Shown piece after piece: positions 1 to 8,142 of a stretch of 64,000 nt of DNA. Origin of the DNA: Acidobacteriota bacterium (GTDB lineage: Bacteria > Acidobacteriota > Terriglobia > Versatilivoradales > Versatilivoraceae). Under the pieces are notes generated by a model. The model had not been told where the DNA came from. It saw only the letters and a program-made list of their open reading frames with translations, and searched no databases. Position 1 is the first letter of the stretch. Each line of letters starts with the position of its first letter. Made by a program: the position numbers and the translations under genes. The DNA lies in assembly GCA_022826755.1 (NCBI GenBank), contig JAJDUG010000022.1:1-64000 (forward strand), written 5' to 3'.

Positions 1-33
1 GGCGGCAAGGTCATCGCCAAGCTGCTGGGTTAG
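1..33 (+). CDS. C-terminal end of a gene cut by the window edge
   Basis: The first ten codons read GGKVIAKLLG followed by TAG. This looks like the tail of a plus-strand protein that begins left of the window. Ten residues are too few to name a family. The stop codon touches the left arm of an inverted-repeat element at 34, so the natural C-terminus may have been changed by that insertion. Confidence 0.35.
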   Translation, partial: GGKVIAKLLG

Positions 34-273
34 CCCGCATTTCTCACCAGGGGGCATGATCATGGCGCAGGATTTTTTTCTCCAGCGCGTGCTCGCGACC
101 GAAGAGCGTAGCGGTTTCTACGGTCGAGGGAGCATGTGCGCCCTGGAGAAAAAAAGACCAGCCATGGCATGCCCAGCACAGTCTGCTTTTTTGCAATCCC
201 CCCAATGGACCCATAACGGTTTGAAAATACACAGTCTCTAACAATGCAGGTGCGTCCTGGTGAGAAATGCGGG
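34..273. mobile_element. 240-bp inverted-repeat element (MITE-like)
   Basis: A perfect 18-bp inverted repeat bounds the segment: CCCGCATTTCTCACCAGG at 34-51 and its exact complement at 256-273. Flanks are TTAG on the left and TTAA on the right, a possible degenerate 4-bp target duplication. Inside lies a second hairpin: seven T plus CTCCAG at 73-85 pairs perfectly with 143-155, and CATGGC (61-66) pairs with GCCATG (161-166). No convincing gene is inside. It lies between two convergent gene ends (stops at 33 and 279), so it could also act as a bidirectional terminator. A non-autonomous transposable element is the better explanation for the precise terminal repeats. Confidence 0.6.
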
Positions 274-278
274 TTAAG

Positions 279-986
279 TCAGCCTTGCTTTCTTCCGGGA
301 TCGGCGGAAGCCTCCAGCACCAGGATGGCCGGCGTCTTCCATCCGGCTGGTCCCGACGAGAGCTGAACGGTAGTGGACCGCGCATGGATCAAGGGGTCGG
401 CGGGGCGGGTCTTCAGGAAGTCACCCAGGGGGCGCATCCTGCTGGGCCACCAAAGCAAGTAGTGCATGGGGATGATCCACCGCGGCCGCAATTGGTCGAT
501 CAGACTCGACAGCTCTTCCAGATTGAGCGTGTTGGCCTGGCCGGCGATGGCCAGCAGGACATCGCACTTGCCCTCGAAGACCGCCAGTTCCGCCGGGCTG
601 GGGCCGTAACCCAGATCCCCCAGGTGCAGAATCCAGAGGTCCTCCACCTTGAAGGCGTAGAGCGCGTTGTCCTTGGGGCTGCCGCTTTCGTGGAGGGGCG
701 ATTCGGCCGCGCCCAGCGGAATCAGCGGGTTGCCGTCCACCTCGACTTGGCGGTTTTCCCGCACCAGGTCCAGGGCGTTGATGACTTCGGGGGACCCGTG
801 AATCAGCCCGGGGTCTCCGTGCGCCAGGTCATCCAGGGAGCTGACAATGGCCAGGTCCCCTTGGATGGCCGACCCGGCCGGCAAGCCCAGGCGCGTCGGA
901 GAAAAGGGATCGGTGACGATGACCGGGCCACCGTCCCGCCAGATGCGAAAACAGGCATGGCCCACCCACTCGATGTTCACGGCCAC
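279..986 (-). CDS. Metallo-beta-lactamase-fold hydrolase (UlaG-like), copy 1
   Basis: A 235-residue protein of the UlaG-like metallo-beta-lactamase superfamily, with no signal peptide, so probably cytoplasmic. Visible landmarks are GHACFRIW (His10), the HLGDLGYG motif (His121, Asp124) and IIPMHY (His175), which match the later metal ligands. The usual HxHxDH motif is replaced by SSLDDLAHGD (about 49-58), so the metal site is unusual and the substrate unknown. It is about 240 residues like its paralogue at 2053-2772. Its ATG overlaps the stop of the upstream isomerase-like gene by 10 nt, indicating co-translation in a minus-strand operon. Confidence 0.85.
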   Translation of the reverse strand: MAVNIEWVGHACFRIWRDGGPVIVTDPFSPTRLGLPAGSAIQGDLAIVSSLDDLAHGDPGLIHGSPEVINALDLVRENRQVEVDGNPLIPLGAAESPLHESGSPKDNALYAFKVEDLWILHLGDLGYGPSPAELAVFEGKCDVLLAIAGQANTLNLEELSSLIDQLRPRWIIPMHYLLWWPSRMRPLGDFLKTRPADPLIHARSTTVQLSSGPAGWKTPAILVLEASADPGRKQG

Positions 987-1993
987 TCGATGTCATCCTC
1001 CGTGATCTGATGGAAGCCAGCCAGCTCCCACCAGCCGGTCCCTTTCGCGGGAGGCGGTCCCATCACCAGGGGCTTGAGGAACTCGATGGACTTTTCCAAA
1101 CCCTCCCTCACCTCCATGTAGTCGCACTCCATCTCGACCGAGAGGGCTCCTTCATACCCGATGAAGCGCAGGGTGTTGATGAAATCGCGCCAGAACTTCT
1201 GATCGTGGCCCCAGCCGATCAGGTTGAAGGTCCAGGACCGCTTTTCGGGGTTGGCCGGAGTCTGGGTGGTGTCCAGCAGTCCCTGAAGCCTGAGGTTGCG
1301 GGGCTCCATGCGGGTATCCTTGACGTGGACGTGAAGGAGCCGGTCCCCCAGGTAGGCGATCGTTTCCAGCACGTCGATGTGCTGGACGAAGAGATGCGAC
1401 GGATCCAGGTTGCATCCCACAATCGGTCCGATGGCTTCCCGCAGCTTCATGACGGTCACCGGTGTGTGCACGATGTCGCCGATCCAGGGCTCGAAAGCCA
1501 GGCGGCAGCCATGATCGCGGGCAACCGCGGCGTGTTCCCGCCAGAAAGGAATCACCCGCTCTTCCCACTGCCAGCGCAGAATGGCCCGGTTGCGGGCATT
1601 GGTGGGGTCCACCACCCAACAGGGACAGGAATCTCCGGGCGCACCCGGCGGGCTGCCGGCGTTCAAGGTCAACAGATCCACGCCCGTGGCCTCGGCCAGG
1701 CGGCAGACTCTGCGAAAGTGCTCGGAGTATTGCCTGGCTTCGGCCGGGTCGGGCGAGAGTCCGTTCCCGTGTGCCGAATAGGCGCTGATGGTCAAGCCGC
1801 GGTCGTCCAGGGCGCCCTTCCAGCGCTTTAACGCTTCCCGGTCGGAGAGCAGCTCCGGAAGATCGCAGTATTTCCGGCTGGCCTCCCCCAAACAGGCTAT
1901 CTCGATCATCTCGACGCCCTGCTCTTGGGCGAAGTCCAAGCCCTCTTCGAAATCGAAGGGCAGCAGGAAAAGCGTGTTGACACCGATTTTCAC
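977..1993 (-). CDS. Sugar phosphate isomerase/epimerase family protein (TIM barrel)
   Basis: A 338-residue protein of the xylose-isomerase-like TIM-barrel family (AP endonuclease 2 fold). Acidic and histidine residues expected for the divalent metal are visible in EPWIGD, NLDPSHLF, HVHVKD and VEMECD. Family members isomerise or epimerise keto-sugars and related polyols; the substrate here is unknown. The start is GTG at 1993-1991, preceded by a strong AGGAGG at good spacing. Its 3' end overlaps the downstream hydrolase gene by 10 nt. It lies between two paralogous metallo-beta-lactamase-fold genes, suggesting a shared pathway. Confidence 0.88.
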   Translation of the reverse strand: MKIGVNTLFLLPFDFEEGLDFAQEQGVEMIEIACLGEASRKYCDLPELLSDREALKRWKGALDDRGLTISAYSAHGNGLSPDPAEARQYSEHFRRVCRLAEATGVDLLTLNAGSPPGAPGDSCPCWVVDPTNARNRAILRWQWEERVIPFWREHAAVARDHGCRLAFEPWIGDIVHTPVTVMKLREAIGPIVGCNLDPSHLFVQHIDVLETIAYLGDRLLHVHVKDTRMEPRNLRLQGLLDTTQTPANPEKRSWTFNLIGWGHDQKFWRDFINTLRFIGYEGALSVEMECDYMEVREGLEKSIEFLKPLVMGPPPAKGTGWWELAGFHQITEDDIEWP

Positions 1994-2052
1994 TTCCTAC
2001 CTCCTCGGGAGACCCGGCAGGGGGACTGGGCGCATTCCGGGCTTCCGTTCAA

Positions 2053-2772
2053 TCAGTCTTCCAGACCGACAGTGGGTTGGTATCCGCTGGGCTCGAGGGC
2101 GACGATGGTCGGGCGATCCAGCACCGGCAGGTCGATGGGAAATTCGACCACCGAAGACCTGGGAAAGATCAGGGGATCCCTTCGGCGGCGGTCCAGGAAC
2201 TCCCGCAGGGGCCTCATGGGTCCCGACACCGGAGGCAGGGCGAAGTGCATGGGAACGATCCACTTGGGCTGGAGGTGATCGATCATCGCATCCAGATCCG
2301 GAAGAGACAGGGTGTTGTATTGACCCACGATGGCGAGCATCACCTCGCATCGTCCTTCGAAGGGTGCCACTTCCTCCCGCGGCAGTCCATAGCCGAGATC
2401 GCCCATGTGCATCACCCACACGCCTCCCACCTGCAGGGCATAGAGGGCGTTGTCCTTGGGGCTTCCACTGTCGTGGATGGGCGACTCGGCAGCCCCAACC
2501 GTTACCAGCGGGCTGCCGTCGACTTCAACGTCCAGCCCCTTCTCGACCACGTCCAGAGCATCGATGACTCTGCGACGTCCCCGCACCAGCTCGGGGTATC
2601 CGTGGGCGTCGTCGGTCAGTGAGCTGGCGATGACGGTATCGCCCTCGACCCTGGCCGCATCCTCCGGCAGGTAGACCGTCTCGGGCGTGTAGGGGTCCAT
2701 GACGATGACCGGTCCCCCCTCCCGCCAGACCCGGAAGCAGGCATGTCCTACCCATTCCACCTTTACCGACAT
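2053..2772 (-). CDS. Metallo-beta-lactamase-fold hydrolase (UlaG-like), copy 2
   Basis: A 239-residue paralogue of the protein at 279-986, sharing GHACFR, AAESP-H-SGSPKDNALYA, GDLGYG and the final PMH motif. It has the same altered first motif, here SSLTDDAHGY, so the departure from HxHxDH is a property of the subfamily and not damage to one copy. The ATG at 2772-2770 follows GGAGG with a 4-nt gap. A longer frame continues upstream but runs into the cyclase gene and has no better ribosome site. Probably cytoplasmic and co-transcribed with the isomerase-like gene 59 nt downstream. Confidence 0.87.
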   Translation of the reverse strand: MSVKVEWVGHACFRVWREGGPVIVMDPYTPETVYLPEDAARVEGDTVIASSLTDDAHGYPELVRGRRRVIDALDVVEKGLDVEVDGSPLVTVGAAESPIHDSGSPKDNALYALQVGGVWVMHMGDLGYGLPREEVAPFEGRCEVMLAIVGQYNTLSLPDLDAMIDHLQPKWIVPMHFALPPVSGPMRPLREFLDRRRRDPLIFPRSSVVEFPIDLPVLDRPTIVALEPSGYQPTVGLED

Positions 2773-2840
2773 AAATCCTCCACCTTGGCTCTGACCCGGG
2801 GACGGAACGCCGCCCCCGGAAGTCTCAGTTTCCCGAAGAC

Positions 2841-4583
2841 TCAGTACAGGGCCAGGGCTCTGCCCGGGCCTCCGTGACTGTCGCGGATCTTGATGGGTGC
2901 GAAAATGAAATAGGCTCGTTGCGGCACCTCGCCGAGCCCGATCAAGGATTCGACCCCCACCAGCCCGCGGCTCCCCAGCGCCCAGTAGGTCATCAGGGCC
3001 CGGCGGGGCTCCGCCCCTCCCAGCGTAGGACCGTCGGTACCGACGCAACGGATCCCTCGCTCTGCCAGGTAGACGACGGCCTCGGGTCCCGGGGCCGGCC
3101 ATCCCTCGCTCCTCCCGTTCAGCGGATCGGCCATGAACCGGTCGCCTTCGGGAAAGGGCTTGAAATAGCGGTCGCTGTAACCGCTGCGGAAAATGACGAT
3201 CTCCCCACTCTTGAGAGTGCCGTGCTTGGCCTCATACTCCTGAATGACCGCGGGAGTGATTTCCGGGGACGCCGGCCACTGCTCCTCGGTGGTGGTCCCG
3301 ACCAGGTGCCGCACGTCGATGACCCGGGCCCAGCCGCAAGTCTGGGAAAGCGGAACCTGCTCGGTGGTCACCCGGCTGGTCCCCCGCTTTCCGAACCGCC
3401 GCTCGTAGGCCGCCAGCCACTGCCGCACCTCCGGGGCGTAGCTCTGGTTGTCGAATCCGGGTGGGGGCAGGGCGTAGGCCGGCGGGACCAGGTGGGTGCC
3501 GGTATGGCTGTCCAGGTGGTGGAGCTTCATCCCGTAGGGGGGGATGATATTCCGCAGATAGGGATGGCGGTTGTTGCCGACCCCGTTTCCCGGCCACCAT
3601 ACCGGGTGATCGTCGGCCAGCAGCACCGACAGGTCGACGACCCGCTTGTTCCTGGCCGACTCGATCAACTGGCCGGCCAGGGGTTGGCCCACGATGGCGA
3701 AGGCCCTGGATTCGGCGCCGATCCCCTGGGAATGCTTGAGGCCGACGGTGCAGTAAAAAGCCCCGGTTGCCGGCAGCTTCCCCAGGCGGGTCGCCCCCTC
3801 GGTCCAGATCATTCCGTACTTGAGACCGGCATAGTGGGTTTCCTCGGCGATGGGGCCCGGGATCGGTCCCATACTGGGGCTGTCGGTTCCGAGCGTCATC
3901 ACTTTCCTGGTCGCCAGGTACTCCATGGCCTGGGGGGAGGGATCGGGCCAACCCGGTGTCCTGCCTTCCAGGGGATCGGCAACGAACCTGCGTCCCTCTG
4001 GGAAGGAACGGTAGTAGCGGTCGCTGAAACCGCTGTAGAAGAGCACGGCATCGCCAAGTCTCAAGGGCCGGTGCCTCTGTTCCCAGTCCTGGACATGGCT
4101 GGCTTCCACCAGGGAGCTGTGCCCCTTGGGTGCGGTGTCGAGCAGTTCCCGAAGGTCGAGGACGCAGGCTTCTCCCACAAACTGCCAGGCCGGCACCTTG
4201 TCGCCGGATACCAGGCCATAGGGGCCGGCGTTGGGTTTCCCGGAATCGGGGGGCGCCACCGAATGGGTCGGCCCGTCGAACTGGGTCCCCACGTTCTCAT
4301 CCAACGTCAGAATATCCGAGTTGTAGGCGCTGAGAGGACCGATACGCCGGTAGTGGTTGATTTGAAATCCAGGCCCGGCGCCGGGCCAACTGCAGGGAAA
4401 ATCGGGAGCGACCATCAGGGAAAGGTCGACAAACTCCGGCCGCGCCTGCTCCTCGGCTTCAATCCGCTCCGGCTGCAAACTCCAAGCCAGGCATCCCAGG
4501 ATCAACAGACCGAAGCAGAGGGCCTTCCCCTGTAGAGAAGGTCCGGACGGGGGGCAGGGACTCAAAAACCGTTTGGAGCGCAT
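2841..4583 (-). CDS. Exported double-domain cyclase family protein
   Basis: About 580 residues containing two consecutive cyclase (PF04199, kynurenine-formamidase-like) domains after an N-terminal hydrophobic signal segment (LCFGLLILGCLAWSL). Single-domain members are about 220-280 residues and hydrolyse cyclic amides or formamides with a metal bound by HxGTHxDxPxH. Domain 1 has ENVGTQFDGPTH and domain 2 has HTGTHLVPPAY, so each lacks part of the motif. Both domains keep the later RSGYSDRY / YSGFSDRY and GTD(S/G)P(S/T) segments. The chosen ATG (4583) follows AGAGG; an upstream ATG at 4622 lacks a good site. It heads a minus-strand operon with the two metallo-beta-lactamase-fold genes. Confidence 0.85.
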   Translation of the reverse strand: MRSKRFLSPCPPSGPSLQGKALCFGLLILGCLAWSLQPERIEAEEQARPEFVDLSLMVAPDFPCSWPGAGPGFQINHYRRIGPLSAYNSDILTLDENVGTQFDGPTHSVAPPDSGKPNAGPYGLVSGDKVPAWQFVGEACVLDLRELLDTAPKGHSSLVEASHVQDWEQRHRPLRLGDAVLFYSGFSDRYYRSFPEGRRFVADPLEGRTPGWPDPSPQAMEYLATRKVMTLGTDSPSMGPIPGPIAEETHYAGLKYGMIWTEGATRLGKLPATGAFYCTVGLKHSQGIGAESRAFAIVGQPLAGQLIESARNKRVVDLSVLLADDHPVWWPGNGVGNNRHPYLRNIIPPYGMKLHHLDSHTGTHLVPPAYALPPPGFDNQSYAPEVRQWLAAYERRFGKRGTSRVTTEQVPLSQTCGWARVIDVRHLVGTTTEEQWPASPEITPAVIQEYEAKHGTLKSGEIVIFRSGYSDRYFKPFPEGDRFMADPLNGRSEGWPAPGPEAVVYLAERGIRCVGTDGPTLGGAEPRRALMTYWALGSRGLVGVESLIGLGEVPQRAYFIFAPIKIRDSHGGPGRALALY

Positions 4584-4697
4584 CGATTCAAACCTCTCGG
4601 TGCTTGGCCGGCAGACGGACAACAGATTCGCTTTAGCTTGCGTTCAGGGCTGCTAACCTTATCAATATCGGAAACCTCATTGCAACCGACCGGCCGA

Positions 4698-4912
4698 AGT
4701 GTGAAGTTTGAAGTTGGAAGTTTGAAGTTTGAGGTGTGAAGGGGGGGGCGGCCGAGGGTTTGGGGAGCAGACGTGCGCCTTGTAACGTGGTTGCACTTTA
4801 AGCAGTAGCGCCGAGATCAGCAAGGCGACTAATGCTCCGATCAAATTACCCTCCACACTTCAAACTTCTCACTTCACCCTTCAAACTTCTCACTTCAAAC
4901 TTCAAACTTCGG
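4698..4912. repeat. Heptamer repeat blocks (TTGAAGT / ACTTCAA) in inverted orientation
   Basis: Two clusters of AAGTTTGAAGT-type 7-bp repeats face each other: GAAGT-type units at 4698-4741 and ACTTCAA units at 4853-4912. Together they could form a long imperfect stem. The right cluster runs into the 3' end of the M81 gene and supplies its last codons and stop. The spacer holds no gene. Nothing else is recognisable between 4584 and 4894. Confidence 0.7.
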
Positions 4913-6391
4913 ATACTGCGCTTCCAGCTCCAGCGGATAGAGGGGGCGCCGGCGGTGGTGGTAGGTGAAACTGGCCGGATTCACGCAAGTGGCTCCCGGC
5001 GTGTCCACCAGGACGGTCCGGGCCGCCACCGGATTGTAGGCGGCTCTGGGGGCAATCACGCCCTTGGCCACCAGGATCTTCTTGGATTCGGGCTTGATCC
5101 CCAGGCTCTTGACCTGCTCCAGGCTCACCGGAGCCATCTTGACACTGGTCAGCACCACGGTGTGCTGCTCGGGGGTCTCCACGACCGCCGTCACCCCCTG
5201 GTCAAAGGAACCCCAGCCTCCATGCCTCACTTCCGGCTCCTGAAAGATTCCATCCGAGATCATCCGCACCCGGCCTTGAATGGGAACCGGGGAGCCGTGC
5301 CGGCCATCGGTCTTGGCTCCAACCTCCAGCTTCACCCGGTTGCGAACCCCGGCCTCCACACAGCGAGCCACCGACTCCGCATCGAACAGGACCACCATGG
5401 CATTGGAGGCTTTCTGCGCCACGATTTCGGCCAGTACGATGGTGGAGTCTCCCGGACTTCCGCCACCGACATTGTCGCCGATATCCATCAGCACCACCGG
5501 GGCTTCGGGAGCCCGCATGGCCATGGCCACCGCCTCGGCGGCATCGGGCAGGTCGGCCTGGAATTCCTCCCGCCGGTCCCAGGCCCGTCGGGCCATCCAG
5601 CGCGCCGCCTTGCGGGCCAGGTCGCGATCGCGGTCGGCCACCGCCAGGAAGCTGGCGCCGAATTCCTCCACGTCCGAGTAGGAGAACCCCATGGCCACGC
5701 TGGCAGACAAAATGCCGGGCCACTGCAAGACCGATTCCACGTCCTCATACAACCCCTTGGACGGAGCCTCGTCGGTGTACTGCTTGGCGATGCTGATGAT
5801 CAGAGGGGGGCATTCCAGGGCTTGCACCGGTCGGACCTCTCCCCGCAGCGTCCGACCGAGCAGCGAAGCGGCCTCCAGGCCTCGGGCTTTCTGGTCCAGG
5901 TGGGGATTGGAACGATAGATGGTAGTGGCGTCGGTACTGGCCGCCATTGCCGGAGAAACGTTGGCATGCAGGTCCAGCGTCATGACGACGGGCACATCCG
6001 GCCCCACCACTTCCCGCAATCTCCGAGCCATCTCGCCATCGGCGTCGGGGAATTCCTCGGACACGGTGGCCCCGTGCAATGCCAGGTAGAGGGCGTCAAC
6101 GGGCAGGGCCGCCTTCAAGGCCTCGACCGTCTCTTCGGCTATGGCCTCGAAGGTCTCCCGGACAATGGTGCCGCTCGGCATGGCGAAGGCAGCCACAAGG
6201 GGAACGGGCTCCAGCCCGTTGGACTCGGCCCCCTCCAGAAAACCGCTCAACTCGTGGTTGCCACCCGTCCAGCGCTCGATCAGCCCCCTGCCCCGGGTCA
6301 GGCTGACCTGTTCAAAGTGCTCGTAGGTGGTGGGGGTGACGGCAAAGGTATTGGATTCATGGATAAATCCCATCACACCAACGCGTTTCAT
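4895..6391 (-). CDS. M81 family metallopeptidase (MlrC-like)
   Basis: A 498-residue protein that matches the M81/MlrC (microcystinase C) family over its full length of about 480-500. Key segments are FIHESNTF near the N-terminus, LHGAT, the zinc-region motif TLDLHANV, and DIGDNVGGGSPGDST. MlrC cleaves small linear peptides; most bacterial homologues have unknown amide or peptide substrates. There is no signal peptide, so it is cytoplasmic. The ATG at 6391 follows GGGAGG. Its last residues (KFEV) and stop are encoded by the heptamer repeat described at 4853-4912. A second M81 gene lies at 22473-23936. Confidence 0.92.
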   Translation of the reverse strand: MKRVGVMGFIHESNTFAVTPTTYEHFEQVSLTRGRGLIERWTGGNHELSGFLEGAESNGLEPVPLVAAFAMPSGTIVRETFEAIAEETVEALKAALPVDALYLALHGATVSEEFPDADGEMARRLREVVGPDVPVVMTLDLHANVSPAMAASTDATTIYRSNPHLDQKARGLEAASLLGRTLRGEVRPVQALECPPLIISIAKQYTDEAPSKGLYEDVESVLQWPGILSASVAMGFSYSDVEEFGASFLAVADRDRDLARKAARWMARRAWDRREEFQADLPDAAEAVAMAMRAPEAPVVLMDIGDNVGGGSPGDSTIVLAEIVAQKASNAMVVLFDAESVARCVEAGVRNRVKLEVGAKTDGRHGSPVPIQGRVRMISDGIFQEPEVRHGGWGSFDQGVTAVVETPEQHTVVLTSVKMAPVSLEQVKSLGIKPESKKILVAKGVIAPRAAYNPVAARTVLVDTPGATCVNPASFTYHHRRRPLYPLELEAQYPKFEV

Positions 6392-6484
6392 AAGAGGTAA
6401 GCCTCCCTTTCATCCTTGACTGTCTCGATCCGTCCGGGAGATGCCTCCGGCCCTCCCCGGAGACACCAGCTTAGGCGCAAACAG

Positions 6485-7468
6485 TCAACTCCAAGCGTTC
6501 ATTTCCGCCATCCATTCCGAGGGGAAGTCCATCTCCATGGCCTGAAAGGCGTTGTCCAGATGACCGGTCTTGCGAGCTCCGATCAGCACGGAATCGACTC
6601 CCTCCCGGTTGAGCACCCATCCCATGGCCAGTTGAACCATGGAAAGGCCCTTCCGGGACGCCATCCGCCGGAGTTGCTCGACGATCCGAAAGCTGCTCGG
6701 GTGAAAGTAGACGTCCACGTGGCCGGGAATCACGTCAAAGCGGGTACCCTTTGGAATGGTGGCTTGATCGGCCGTGTACTTTCCGGCCAGGAATCCCGCC
6801 CCCAGGGGGCTGTAGGTCACCACTCCAACCCCCTGCCGTTGACACAGGGGCAGCAGTTCCGTCTCGATCTCGCGATGGACCAGATTATAGTTGGGCTGGA
6901 TGACTCCGAGACGGGACAGGCCATTCCCCCCACTCAGTCCAAGAGCTTCCGACAGTTGCCCGGCGGAGAAATTGCTGCACCCGCTGCAGCGGATCCTGCC
7001 GGCCTTTTCCCCTCGATCCAGCGCCGCCAACCCTTCTTCCAGCGGGACTTCGGGATCATAATTGTGGAACAGGTAAAGATCAATGGTATCGGTCTGGAGA
7101 CGACGCAGGCTGGCCTCCAGGGCCTTCCACGTTTCCTGCTCGTTCCTGTTGGCCGACACCTTGGTCTGTATGGTGACCTGGGAGCGCACGCCGCGGGACT
7201 TGATCCAACGCCCCAGAATTTTCTCAGAGGAGTGCATCTCACCGCTCACCTCGCGCACATCTTCAACGCCCATTCGATCGCGCCGATGCTGGCGGGCCTG
7301 CCCGCCGCCGTAAGCCTCGGCGGTATCGAAAAGGGTGATGCCTCTTTCCAGGGCAGCGTCCATGATCCCGAACGAGGTGGCCTCGTCGATTTCCCTGCCG
7401 AAGGTGGCGCAGCCCAAGCCGAGTCGGCTGACCGTAATGCCGCTGCTGCCCAATGGCTTCATTTCCAT
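6485..7468 (-). CDS. Aldo/keto reductase
   Basis: A 327-residue NAD(P)H-dependent oxidoreductase of the AKR superfamily, close to the usual 310-340 length. The start GSSGITVSRLGLGCATFG is the classic first strand. The catalytic tetrad is visible as FDTAEAYGGG (Asp and Tyr), QTKVSANR (Lys) and YLFHNYD (His). NPNYNLVH-like and SVLIGAR-type cofactor segments follow. The chosen ATG (7468) has GGAG upstream; a second ATG lies two codons in. It reduces carbonyls of sugars or small aldehydes; the exact substrate cannot be read. It follows the GNAT gene on the same strand with a 72-nt gap. Confidence 0.92.
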   Translation of the reverse strand: MEMKPLGSSGITVSRLGLGCATFGREIDEATSFGIMDAALERGITLFDTAEAYGGGQARQHRRDRMGVEDVREVSGEMHSSEKILGRWIKSRGVRSQVTIQTKVSANRNEQETWKALEASLRRLQTDTIDLYLFHNYDPEVPLEEGLAALDRGEKAGRIRCSGCSNFSAGQLSEALGLSGGNGLSRLGVIQPNYNLVHREIETELLPLCQRQGVGVVTYSPLGAGFLAGKYTADQATIPKGTRFDVIPGHVDVYFHPSSFRIVEQLRRMASRKGLSMVQLAMGWVLNREGVDSVLIGARKTGHLDNAFQAMEMDFPSEWMAEMNAWS

Positions 7469-7540
7469 TGCTTTCTCTCCTCGCTTCAAAAAAAACGGAT
7501 CCGGTCTGGTGTCGACCAACGACCCTGGACGCAACTTCGG

Positions 7541-8092
7541 TCAAGCCTTGGCATCGGCCATGTATTCATCCCTGAGAATCCCCATGAGGATCAGGTCGTG
7601 CCACTGGCCCCGGGAATAGTGCCAGTCCCGTAGAGCTCCCTCCTCCTTGAACCCGCACTTGCTGTAGCAGCGGTAACCGCGCTTGTTGGGTCGTATCACT
7701 CTCAAACCGACCCGGTGCAAATTCAACTCCTCGAAGCAGACTTTCAGGAACAGCCGCAGCGATTCCTCCCCCAGGCCCTTGGATAGCGAAGTGACATCTC
7801 CAATCACTATCCCCACCTCGGTATTCTGGCGCCGCAGATCCAGATATTCGTAGCCGATATGCCCCAGGTACTTGTCGTCCTCCCGGCGACAGATGGCGAA
7901 TTTGCGATTGGCGGGATCCACGTTGTTGACCTGGGCCTCGACGAAGGCCCGGGCCTGCTCCAGAGACTCGGGCCAGACGTAGGAACCCGTCCACCATACG
8001 ATCTCATCCAGCGTTCGCCACTGGTAGAGGGTCTCGACATCGCTCAACAGGTATTCCCTCAGATACACTTTGTCTCCTAGAATGTGGGGCAT
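7541..8092 (-). CDS. GNAT family N-acetyltransferase (RimJ/RimL type)
   Basis: A 183-residue protein of the Acetyltransf_3 class. It opens with LGDKVYLREYLLSDVETLYQW, has the strand EVGIVIGD followed by the acetyl-CoA loop region (SKGLGEESLRLFL), and ends with VIRPNKRGYRCYSKCGFKEEG, a typical RimJ-like C-terminal pattern. These enzymes transfer acetyl groups to protein N-termini, amino acids or antibiotics; the target here is unknown. The ATG at 8092 is preceded by GGGAGGAGGA. Same-strand neighbours suggest co-transcription with the aldo/keto reductase. Confidence 0.9.
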   Translation of the reverse strand: MPHILGDKVYLREYLLSDVETLYQWRTLDEIVWWTGSYVWPESLEQARAFVEAQVNNVDPANRKFAICRREDDKYLGHIGYEYLDLRRQNTEVGIVIGDVTSLSKGLGEESLRLFLKVCFEELNLHRVGLRVIRPNKRGYRCYSKCGFKEEGALRDWHYSRGQWHDLILMGILRDEYMADAKA

Positions 8093-8142
8093 GATCCTCC
8101 TCCCTTTTCGGTTGAATTTCCTGCCTGAAACACAGTCAAACC

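Noticed and set aside
1010-6400. Long plus-strand open frames opposite the minus-strand genes (for example 1010-1831, 2874-4535, 4832-6400)
   Set aside because: They are antisense to clear enzyme genes, have Arg/Pro/Gly-rich or His-rich composition and no family features; high GC content leaves such frames open by chance.
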